Shown: positions 39,201 through 51,200 of the stretch, in pieces
How the letters are laid out: each line of letters starts with the position of its first letter
Position numbering within the stretch: position 1 is the first letter of the stretch
Origin: Sipunculus nudus
Taxonomy: Eukaryota; Annelida; Sipuncula; Golfingiida; Sipunculidae
Direction of reading: 5' to 3'
DNA length: 64,000 bases
Assembly: GCA_026874595.1 (NCBI GenBank)
Contig: CM049313.1
Span: 23,746,008 to 23,810,007 of the forward strand
Program-made: the position numbers and the translations under genes
The notes under the pieces: model-generated
Databases searched by the model: none
Told to the model about the DNA's origin: nothing
Seen by the model: the letters and a program-made list of their open reading frames with translations, nothing else

Positions 39201-42200
39201 CCGAGGTAATCCCAGAATGCCAGCAACTTGACCACTGCCAGCCATCAGATTACCAGCAGGAAGATAGTAACTGGCCCTCAACATGCCCTCACATTCGTTG
39301 TTACCTCGCTCCATTCCCGCAAAAATGACGGGATACACAGGCAGGTCGGCAGTACTGACACCGTTCTTTGTCTGCAAAAAGCATGCTCTCCATGCCTGCA
39401 TCTGACACGTGCTGACGCAAAATTGCCACAGGTCCACGGCTAACATACTTTCTTCAAGCGGGTTAAATGCCTGTGACTTGCGGCTGCTACTAGCCCCCTG
39501 CAGCTAACCCGGACCAAGTTTTGAGCATGTTCAAAACTTGGCTGCGGGCAATTTGGTCTTCTATGTGCACCTGCAGGCAAGTCCGGACAAGATACAGGCG
39601 AGATGCTGCAAGGTTCGTGCCAACTGCAGGGAGCTGCAGGCAGCAAAAATTGTCACCCGTAAGTTGCATGCAGTGTTAATGTGACAGGGGCTTATAATGC
39701 TACATAAACCATCTCTTCAATTCTCTTCCATAGACTCATTGGCTGATTTAATTTAATATATGGCTATAGGTCAGCAGCCAATCAATAATACAGTATATAT
39801 TTTCATTTTTTTTTTATTTTCATTTTTATTTTTTATTTACATTCAGATAAATGTCCTTTTACCTTTTCAGTCATGTATAGCAGAAGTAACAGCAGCGCAT
39901 GATCGTGAAGCACTTTTCAAGGCCAACGAAGATTTTATCATCCGTCTTCAGTCATGTATCAGAGGTTACCAGACCAGAAAGAGACATAAAGCTAGGGTAG
40001 ACTTCATGAAGACGAACCTCCCAGCAATCCTCAAACTACAGGTAAATCATATATATCTGAGAGGGAAACAGACAGAGTTATAGTTAAAGTTGTAGCGTAT
40101 TAAGAAAAATAAAAAATATAAATCTTAAATTTAAAAAAATAATAAAAGCAAGGCCAACAATTCTGAATCATAAGATGATAATACAAGAGGGTAAATTGAA
40201 CTATGGGTTAACTGCTCTGCCATCAGAGACACAAGGCTTCCCAGTGTTTTCTAACGTCAAATAAAACTCAATACTGTGATGAGAGTTATAGTGGACATTA
40301 AGTAACAATGAAAACAGGATAAAATTTAAGAAAACAGACAACCTGGCAATAATTGTAAAACAGAAGATAAACATGCTGAAAGGAAAAAAAAATTGAGATT
40401 TGAGAAAGCAAGGCTGTGGTGGGTCACTTTAATTAAAATTGGACTTCCCAGCAAGAAATGAGGTAAATATGAAAAAAATGTCGAAGCAGCAGATAAATTA
40501 ATATTGTAGACCTTACATTAGTGGTTACATTACAACTGACTCAAAAACAAGGTCAGAGCCATTTAGTTAAAAAAAGTTTTGGCCGATAAAGGAAAGTTAA
40601 CAAGGAGACTCAAGGGTATTGAACTTGAAATGTAAAATTAATGAACTTTAAACATTTCTGAAACTTCAGAAAATGTTCAAGAAGTCATTAGAAAGACAAG
40701 AAATTTTTCTAATGGTTGTTTGCTAGTGTTCATCCCATTTTCTCACTTCTAAACTAGAAATAAATTAAACACAATGATTAGATGGACCTTTCAACTAAGA
40801 GAAGTTGTTTTGGTGTCTTCTTTTATGAAAGGCTGCTGGGATATAGGATCTCCACATACCTGTCTTGTCTACAATGTGTAATAATTACCATGGATGACTC
40901 CTTGGTCATGTTTGTCTAGACATGGTTACATCAGATATAAAATGTGGTGCTGAAATTCTCTGGAAAATATATTTAACTAAAGTGTACATGGAATGAAATT
41001 TTATATTCTGGAAATGTATGAACCCTGTACTTACTCTTAAAGAAAGACAAACAAGCATTGGCCTAAATTTCCATTGTACAGATATAGCGATCACTCTTTT
41101 TCCGACAGCCATGCGTCTGGGCATCTATCTGTCAAAATGGCACAAACTGTAACCACTGGACCTAGAATCTTCTAACTATACATCAAGGAAGGTCCATCAA
41201 AAATCTCCTTGGAAATCTGAAATTAACCCCCAGAATAATGAAAAATTTGATACAAAAGCTCCTGTATCTAAACAACTAATGCATTGTTCATAAAGATTCT
41301 TTGCATGTATATTTATCATGGAGCGTTTCATCATGTCCTGCAGACTGGTGGCGCCACCTGTTTTTTTTCAGTTTTTATATATTTTTTCTCTATTTTTGAG
41401 ACCTTTAAAGGTGCTGTCCTCTGTTAACAGGGCACAATTCATTATCACTGGACCTAGAATCTTCTACATGCAGTGAGGTCTATAAAAAGTATCGTAGTAA
41501 ACCTGAAATCAGGTCTTTATTACCTATATCCTCAAAGCTATGTTGCTCAGAAGTTGCCCCAAAAATAATGGAAAATTTGATACAAAAGCTCAAGTATCTG
41601 AACAACTAACACATTATCACATTATATGACTCTTTGCATGCATATTAATCATGGAGAGTTTCATCAGTTCCTATAGACCTGTGGTGCTACCTGGATTTTT
41701 TTCTTATGACATAAAGACTGCTGTATCTCTCCATGTGTTCAAAAGGACACTTGAGACATGTCTCTTTTTTTCCCAACTATGAGATTATGTACGCATCGCC
41801 AGTGAATGTCTCATCAGATATCATTGCACATTTCAAATGTTTATCTGGTCTTTAATGAAGGAGTAATGTAATTCTGTCTTCTTTTTTCAGTCTTGGTGGA
41901 GAATGATTGTTCAGCGAAAAAAGTACCGAGATAGGATGGGCTACCTGAAGAATAATGTAAACTCTGTGCTGAAGGTAAACACAAACCAGTATATGTAAAA
42001 AAAAACCAAAATATTGGTTCAGGTATGTCAGATTGATATTAAACCTCGACTCTAGATAGAAAATACTAAGAAGAAAAAACATTTTATAGAATTTAATTTG
42101 GTTGCAGAGCCTGTGAAATAGCCATGAAAAGTAATTTGGTATCTGTTATTGCTAATCAAATTTTGTTTGCTTTAACTGTAATATTTAGGTGTTACTTTAT

Positions 42201-45200
42201 AGTTTATACCATGACTGAGTTTCTGTATTTAACCAATAGGGTTAACACAGTTGATATGTAGGAAATAAAGAGATAAGTTAAATTCTGATGGGTAAACTTG
42301 TTTTATCTACTCTGTATAATAACTTCCTGAAAATTTATTTATAAAAATGCTCTTATCTCCCAAGAGATCACAACATTTTGTTTGCTTTAACTATAAAATT
42401 TAGGTGTTACTTTTTTATACCATGATTGAGTTTCTGTATTTAACCATCAAGGTTAAAACAGTTGATATTTAGGAAATATTAAACTTATATAATACCCTAA
42501 AAGGTAAAGATAACAGCATGGTTGTTGTCACTTGTTAGCTATGCAAGGATCAGTTTTAATGCTGTTACTGCTTTGTGTCCCATCTTTTCTTTATCCAGCT
42601 CTTACAGGATTGAAATATTGTTTTTTGGCTAATATAACAACTTAACATGTGCATACCTTATTGTTTGTGATCAATTATGCAAAATAGCAACCTATTTAAT
42701 CAGTTATGAAAGAAAACAACCAGTCATCTATGTAACAGATTACTGGTTGTTGGTAAATCATTAATATTTTAATTATTTATCCAATTAATTACAGATCCAG
42801 TCATTAGTCAGAATGCTCATGAAAAGGAAAAAATACCAGGAGAGGCTAAATTACATGAAAAAGCATGTAAGTCAGTTTTCCTTTTGTCTTCTTAATAATA
42901 AACTGGGTATACTAATAAACTATGACTGTGTAAAGGCATCTCAACTTAATTCTCCTCAGATTGTTTCTTTAGTATCTTACATTAAAGGTGTCCATTCACC
43001 TACTTTTTTAAAAAGAATTTATGTGATTTCTGGCTTCCTCTGTGTATATATTAATGATCTAAGGGTAATTTTGGTTGTGAAAAGTTCTAACAACACCTTT
43101 GTGAAGGATGTATGAACTTGTTATCAAAAACATGTTTGTAAACACATCAATGTTGACAAACAGGAAAAACATGTATCCTAAGGTAGTTGGTTGCATATAT
43201 ACGGAGGTAGAAAGGTCAATTGTTGCAAAATGTCATTTGCAAAGCTCTGGCTTATCTGACTTGCTGCCAGATGCCTTTGTTGAATTTGTTTTGATTATTT
43301 TGGAGGGCCCCCACATAATATAAACAGGCTGATATGAACAAAACAGGCAGCCTATCAATGTTTACGGGCCTATTTTTATAAAAAAGAAACTCCCAAGTTT
43401 TACCATTAATTATAAAGGTCAGATAGGTGATTGGGCCCGTTTAAAGTGAAAATCAGGCAAGCAGTAAACATTTTGTTTCCACTTAAATTCTGTTATCAAT
43501 CAAAGCTTTGACACAGAATCTTCCCAGAAACCATAATGTATAAAAACTAGGTAAGTTTTACCCAAAAAAAATATGTAATTCTTCTGTGATTTTTAAAAAT
43601 TTCTTCTACATTTGTATATCTTATTCCAGGATCAAGCTACACCCTTGCTTTTGTTAACTAGAAATATAATACCTGTTGAAAATGGACTTTAATATCTGTT
43701 TTCATGCCTTTTGCAGGAGAAACAAGCCATCAAAATTCAAGCTTTCCTACGGTCAAACTGGGCACAGAAAGACTACCAGGAGCTGAGTAAGTGATGGGGT
43801 CTGTGAAGGTTAATACTCACTAACCTGCACAGCCACTATAATGGAACATTCAAGGAGTTCTTTGCAGACATTTTGAGATTAAGAAATTTGGAATGAGATT
43901 CAAACAACTGTGGTTGGCTAAATGTTAACAAGGTTAAACAATTGCTATTTTCACTTCATCAGTGTTTCCTGAGGGTTTCATTTTTATACGCCCTTCTATG
44001 ATGGGACTTGTTATAGTATACCCACCATCCTTCTATCTGTCAGTTAGCTTTACTTCAAGACAGTAACTTACAGAGGCTTTGATGGATTTTCACAAAACTC
44101 ACCATAACTACTTACTGATAGATTATATATATAATTATCTCGCCTGATTTTGATAATAGGCAAAATCCACATGTTTTAGAGGTCACTGGGCTACTTTTTT
44201 GTGTCGCCACAATAACCAGGAATATGATGGATTCAGATAATATTTAATGAGGTCAGAGGTCACAAGATATGCGATGGTTGTATTATGCACCATTTGCAAT
44301 GCTCTTGTTGCGATTTACCATACAGTAACATTCACAATGAGTATAATCAGTATTATATCAGATACCTAATATGCACACAATCTTAACACTCAGTGTATGA
44401 GGAGTAAAGAGAACATCGAACATTTGGATGTTCTTCCAGCAATATTGGGAGATATTCCAAAGAATTTATATTATTAAAATTAACTATCTTTGAATTATAT
44501 GTAACATAATATGTATGCTTATTTTTGATAATATATATGAGATGCCATTGAGGCTATAAAATAAATTACTGTTCACCTGTGCAGATGTGGTGTCTTTTAC
44601 ACAAAGGTTTTATTTTTGTGACTAATTTTATCTTGAAAATATAAAAAATTTGAAATTTCCTTAAGTGAAAAGTCAACTGCAGTATATGAATTATCTGTAA
44701 GCCTAGAATAGTCACAAAGTCATAACAAAACATACTGCATAAAGAACGGTTTTCTTAATAATTTTTCTTGATTATTAAGTGTCTACAAATAATATGTGAA
44801 TACCTCTCAAGCTATGTCACTGAACCATTTACTTGCACTGATTACATACATTTAAGTTCACAAATCTCCAGACTGACGCTACAGACATAAAATTTCAAAG
44901 ACATGATTATTTCCTCTCTAATGGCCAAGTGTAACTGATGCAGTTTGTGAAAGCTGGCATAATGTTCTGTCAGTAAAACATCCAAGTGACATAGTGTAAT
45001 ATTAAGTCTTCCCCTGTATGGACATTATTATTTCTACATTAATATTTGGGTCAACATTTTTGTGGGTGGACTTTCTTAGGCCCCACAGATTGTAAAACTA
45101 TGGGTTACAACATTAAAATTTTTGTTTCTGTGTCCTGCCAGGCCCATCTTTCGATTAGATCTCCAAAATGGCTGCATTATTTTTAATATTGTGACCTTTC

Positions 45201-48200
45201 TTGCACAATATTAGTCATAGGTGACAGATTTGCACCTGTTATTTATTTTTTGCATTGATGTAATTTCCAAGATCATACACTTTATAACCAATTCCCTATT
45301 ATCTCACAGTTGGGTGTTGCTTCCAGTGTTTGTTTGGTTATTGCAAACATCTAATGTTTTTGTGTTTTAGTGCATGGCAGCAACCCGCCGCTCAGTGTTG
45401 TCAGGAAATTTGTTCATCTGCTTGATCGGAGTGACCAGGATTACACAGAAGAAATAGGTCAGTCTCACACTATAACAGATTATTTATGGCTTTTTCAGGT
45501 TAGTCCTCCCATCTTCATGATAGTTATTCGCTTAACTTCATTAATAACTAACATGGTTATTTAAATACCTATAAATGATAAAAGTAAAAATTTACACAAT
45601 GTTAAAAAGGTGAAATATCATTATATTTGATAAAAACTTTAAATGCAGTTGACCTCTGTTTTCTTTTAAGTGCTAAGCAGAAAATCTGATCTTAAAAGCT
45701 TATTATTTTATTAAATCATTTCTCATCCAATGCCAGCCTCAATCTTCTTTCAGTAAAGCAAAAAGCATGGACCTATTCTTTAGCAGGATTAAACTGGTCT
45801 TTTAACAAGACAGTCTATGAGTGGACAGTTAATGTATGTTTGTTACACTTGTTATTTCATACAGAGCTGGAGAAGCTGAGACAGGAGGTGGTGACAGCCA
45901 TCAGAACCAACCAGTCACTGGAAGCAGATCTAAACCAGATGGACATCAAGATCGGGCTGCTCGTCAAAAACAGGATCACCCTACAGGTAACGCTGATATG
46001 TGTTTACTGTTAATAGTAAAGCAGGGCTGACATGGTACGACTTGCTGTGATCTCATGTGATAACATAGAATATTATTGGAAGATGCAGGATGGGAGAAAA
46101 CCAACATGAAGATGGTAGACAGGTGCAGACAGATCTAGCTGTTTAAACAATTGTTACATTCTTGTGGAATACATGTTCAAAGATAATGGCAGGGCTATTA
46201 AATCATACCATATCACAACATAGAAAAATCTTTTAATGAAAAGCACCATGTGAAGCCTGCTTTAGAATGAATATAACCTCTATCAAGGGCTTTGTGAAGT
46301 AAAAAATATATATATAATGGCCCATATTTATCAACTTTTATTTATAACCTATTGCATTCATATATTGTCAGAAATATGTATTTTAGTGCTGAGTATCCTA
46401 TTCATATGTATTAGAGGAAATCAGAAAGTGCTGTCAGTTTAACATGCATCAATTTTAATATCAGACATATGATAGCAAAACACTTGCATAAGTTTAATAT
46501 TAACACTTGTTCTTTGCATATACAGACTGTTTTACCACACGTGTAATTATCAATTGGAATATTATATGAGTATTTATTTAATTACCGACTTTATAACTAA
46601 ATAGTTGCTTCCCTCTTCCTAAAGGCATGGTAAGTGTATGCTGCTAATTTACAAACCTCTATTTTATTGTCAGACTGAAGTATATGTAAAAAATTTTCAA
46701 TTGATGCATTATGACATGTTTTCTTCAAATATGTTTCTCTTAAATCATCATACATTAAACATCTTAACAAAAAGTGATATTCATCTTCTATCTCATTTAT
46801 ATCATAGTTAATACAATACTGACATACTCTCTCTTCTTTATCCATATTAATGTGTCTACCCTTCTCTATTAGCAAGTTATGATTTGAGCATCTTAATTGA
46901 GCTAATGCTTGTCTATATTTTTTATTTGGTACACAAATAAGATATTTCTCTAAAGTAATCATTGATTTAAAACTACTATATAGTTCCAATTTACTACTTT
47001 TCTGAACATCACTATACCAGTTTTGCACAACCATATCCCTTATTCTTAATTTTAATCCTTGTATAAATAAATTTGAGTCCCCTACATCTTGTGCCATCCA
47101 TACATATCCAAATCCTGCACTAAAAAGTATATGTTTTATTTGTGTTGCCCATGTTATCTTTCCCTTTTCATCCATTTTATACAACATATTGTAAATGTGC
47201 TTTGGGTACCTCGAGTCTGAATATCTGATTAATTTAACCCAGTACTGAATACATTTGATTACTTGATTAACATACAATGGATATCTACCACATTCCCCTA
47301 ATACAGCTAAATTAGATGTAGATGAACTTAATTTCATGACATATTTACAAAATTTATACTGAACTCTTTCTATAATCTCACTCCTCTCATAACCCCATAA
47401 TTCAGACCCATACAACAATATTGGTTTAATTAAACAATCACACAAATAAAATAGTTGTTTTATTGTTAAGTGACTACATTTTCTATGAAATGTTTTAATA
47501 ATACCAAATGCTCTCTCTATCTGTAGTACCTGTTGTCGCTGAGTTTTGTACCATGTTAATTTCATTGTAAAATATATACCTAGATATTTATAAAATGGCA
47601 CAATTTCAATTTTTATATTATTATAATACCATGTTTCAACTTTTTTCAGAGGTCCACCATGTCTGAACACCATTATCTTTGTCTTATCAACATTAACCCT
47701 CATACCATATTTCAAACAATAATTATACAACTGATTAATTTGATCTTGTAATCTCCCTACTGTATCACTAAAATTAACTAGATCATCTGCATACATTAAC
47801 GTGTTCAGATTTGGTAGATTTTCGTTTATAAAGATTCCCTGACAATCTGCATCATTTATTTGTGTATGAAACTCATTTATAAAAATAGAAAACAACAATG
47901 GACTCACCATACATCCTTGACGTGTCCCATTATTACACCTCTGGCTGTTGTGCAGACTGTATTCAGATCATTTTCATTCAGTTATTAATAAGATTGAATT
48001 ATGTCAATCATGTTGGGAACTGTAGGCCCTGTGGCCATTTTTCCTGAATAAAGTTCTGTTCTGTTCTGTTCTGTAATTATCAAGTACTCTTGTAATGGGA
48101 TAAACCTATATATGAAGTTATTAGAAAAGCCTGGTTAACTAAGTCTTATAAAAGATATTGATGTACCATGATGAACAGTGATTGTATTATTTGTTGATTG

Positions 48201-51200
48201 TTAAATATACTGGATAAATGACTGCTCATTTTCCCTTCTTTATTATAGCCATCTCTCTGTTACTAAGAGGCAGTAGTGTGAAAAATAGACTTTCATTACC
48301 TTTAATACAAAAACCTCCCTATTATAGGGAACTAAACAGGTCTCATTAATTTCTGTTACTCTGAAGTTTTACTTTGTTTCCTTTCATTATTCACAGGATG
48401 TTCTGTCACAGCACCGGACACTAAAGAACTACAAGGACTCATCCAGTAACCTGCAGCGTGGACTGAAAGCGCTGAGTAAACAGAGTCGGGAGCGTCTGGA
48501 GGCTTACCAGCACCTCTTTTATCTCCTCCAGACCAACCCTGCCTACCTGGCCAAGCTTATTTTTGAGCTCCCACAGAGTCGGACGACAAAATTCATGGAG
48601 TCTGTCATTCTGACTTTGTACAACTACGCCTCAAACCAACGAGAGGAATTCCTGCTCCTTAAGCTGTTTAAAACTGCCCTGGAAGAAGAAATCAGGTAAT
48701 GATTAAGTAAAGTCCAACACCTGATCTTATATTCCTCATAAATATATACAGTTGAACCTCCATATTATGAACACTGGTGGGACCCAGGATTTTGCCCACA
48801 ACAGAAAGATTCTCATATTACAGAGTTTGGGGAACTTAAATCTACTTATCATGGGACTTGCCTATCATGGGACTCCAAAGCCTGTCAGTTGTCTATAATC
48901 AGGTTGATGCTTGTGAAGGGAGCTTTTTTAGTACACATATATTTGTGCACTCTGCCTTTTCATGTCCATGCAGAGAACAAGAAGATGTTCATGTGCACCA
49001 GAATACATATTGATGCTACTGTCTACTAACGTATTGTTAATGTCTCCCCTGTTAGAAATTTACTATTTGGTCTGTCAGCTACCATAGTCATTGTGCGTTG
49101 TCTGTGCTTTTTCCTGTGAACATGGTAACTTAACTTTTTAACCACTCATTATTTTTTCATGGAATATTTTTAACTGTTTGTATCAATATCTTAGACAAGT
49201 TCAAAAAGTGCTACATATTTTTTCTCCAATTTGAAACACCAAATGTTTCAAGCAAGTAGAGTTTGACAACCAAGGAGTTTGAAAACTCTTACCTTGAACT
49301 TGATCTTTAAGGTCTTATCTGTGGAAATATATGGTTTCTGTAAACACTAACTTTTGCAGTAGTGCATATTTTTATTATACACCAGTCTTTGTTTTATGCT
49401 ATACCTATGTCCAGTTGTCCATTCATCTGTTAACTTTTAGTATTGCCTTAATAACTTATCAAGGCTTTGATGGATTTTCATGAAACATACAATAACTACT
49501 TAACAATAGATTATCTCACCTAAGTTCAATTATAGGCCAAATATCAAATGAGGTCAGAGGGCACCAGACTACTTTGTGGGGTTGCCACGATTACTGACCA
49601 GGAATATGATGCATTTTGATTAAACTCAAAATAAATATTAACTAATATGATATATCACATAAGTTGGATTCCTGGCATAATCCATGCATAATTAATAAGG
49701 TTAGAGGTCACCAGACTTTCATGGCGCCATGATGACTAACCAATATTTACATATAAGATTTGTGTAAGGTATCATGTAAATGTTCATGTAACAAATTATT
49801 CAAACCTGTGAACCTGTTTGTATTTTCTTGCAATAATATTAAGCCTGATGTAAATTTTGTTGTGAATTATGCACTATTTAGAACAAAGCTCAGGAAAGGT
49901 AGTGAGAATGCCAGGTCTGTATAGTCTTTCACACATTACAGTGTGTTGGCTAACATCACAGTAAAATGTGCACATTGTTGATTTTGCATTAACCATGATC
50001 CCTGCAGCCGACTGTAAGTATACATATATTGGTGATAGCTACCATAAAGACTGTATATGTATTGGTGACTGAAAATTTGTTGCATTGGATGCCCTTCTGC
50101 CATGGGATGCTTTGGATTTTGTTTTTTTTTTCTAGAAAAGGAATTGCTCACATGTTCTTTAATCTTTAATATATGAGAAAGATTTTTCATGACTTTTTTC
50201 AATCTTTTTTATGACTGTCTTAAGTTATGCTTTGATTGGATTTGAAGGTTGCATTTGGTTTCAGCCATTAATGGTTTTGGTGTATTTATGGGGTTGGAGG
50301 TAATCTATTGGTTTAAAAAGTGGTACTTGGAAAGGGTCACTGGTTCAAACGGGGGGGGGGGGGGGGTTCGTCTTATACACAGGGTCGTCTTATACACCCT
50401 TGTATACAGTAACTATAAAACAGTGTTTACACCCTCATCAGAATATTGATATCAAAAAGGTCATTGCCTGCAAGATATATAGAGCACAAGTATTTGAAAC
50501 ATATGAATTTTTTTTTTTTTAATTCTAAAATGACAGTTTTAAGGCCTTTATCTTTAACTAGTTTTAATTCTTGATATATGAATACCAGGTTTAAAATTCA
50601 GCCTTGAGCTTCTGCTTTTTTTAGTACTTATCCCCATCACTTTGCAGTAATGACAGCATTCAAGCTTTCAGAAGTTTTGCTTTTCATACATCATGGTGAT
50701 CTCAAAATGATCTTATAATTATGATTTTTTTTCATAGCGAACAAAATCTGAAATCTTAATCAGCAACAATTAAAAAAAACACTATGGCCCATGGTAAATG
50801 AAAATACTGGACCTTTAGAAACCTTAAATTTTGCACATGAAACAGCTCTTGCAAACTTAAGTGTGGAACATCATCTCTTGGCAGTTATCACCATTTTTGT
50901 GCCACTATTCTGTATGTAGAAGCTGGAGGTTATTTTTTGGGCATTGAATGCAAGCATATTCATCACAATTATTCACTGACAGTTATTAGTATCCAATATG
51001 AATACCACTTTCACAGTGTCTGCATAGCTGATATGTTGTTGTTTAACATGGGCTGATTAAACATAGGATCAGATGTTTTAGGCTCTTGAGTTTTCTGTTT
51101 ATTTAAAGCATTAAAATTGTGATCCATGAGATTATAGTTGAGGCAAGCTTCCAAAGATGACCAGTGGTAGATTTAAGTATTTCTTTATTCTATGTGTATA

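Noticed and set aside
38835-39646. Open frames on both strands in GC-rich sequence
   Set aside because: High GC lowers stop frequency; frames on opposite strands overlap fully and none has a recognisable domain.
47888-47910. Methionine of MVSPLLFS as the start of the LINE protein
   Set aside because: The conserved GTRQGC motif continues upstream of it in the same frame, so the methionine is internal and the true N terminus was lost.
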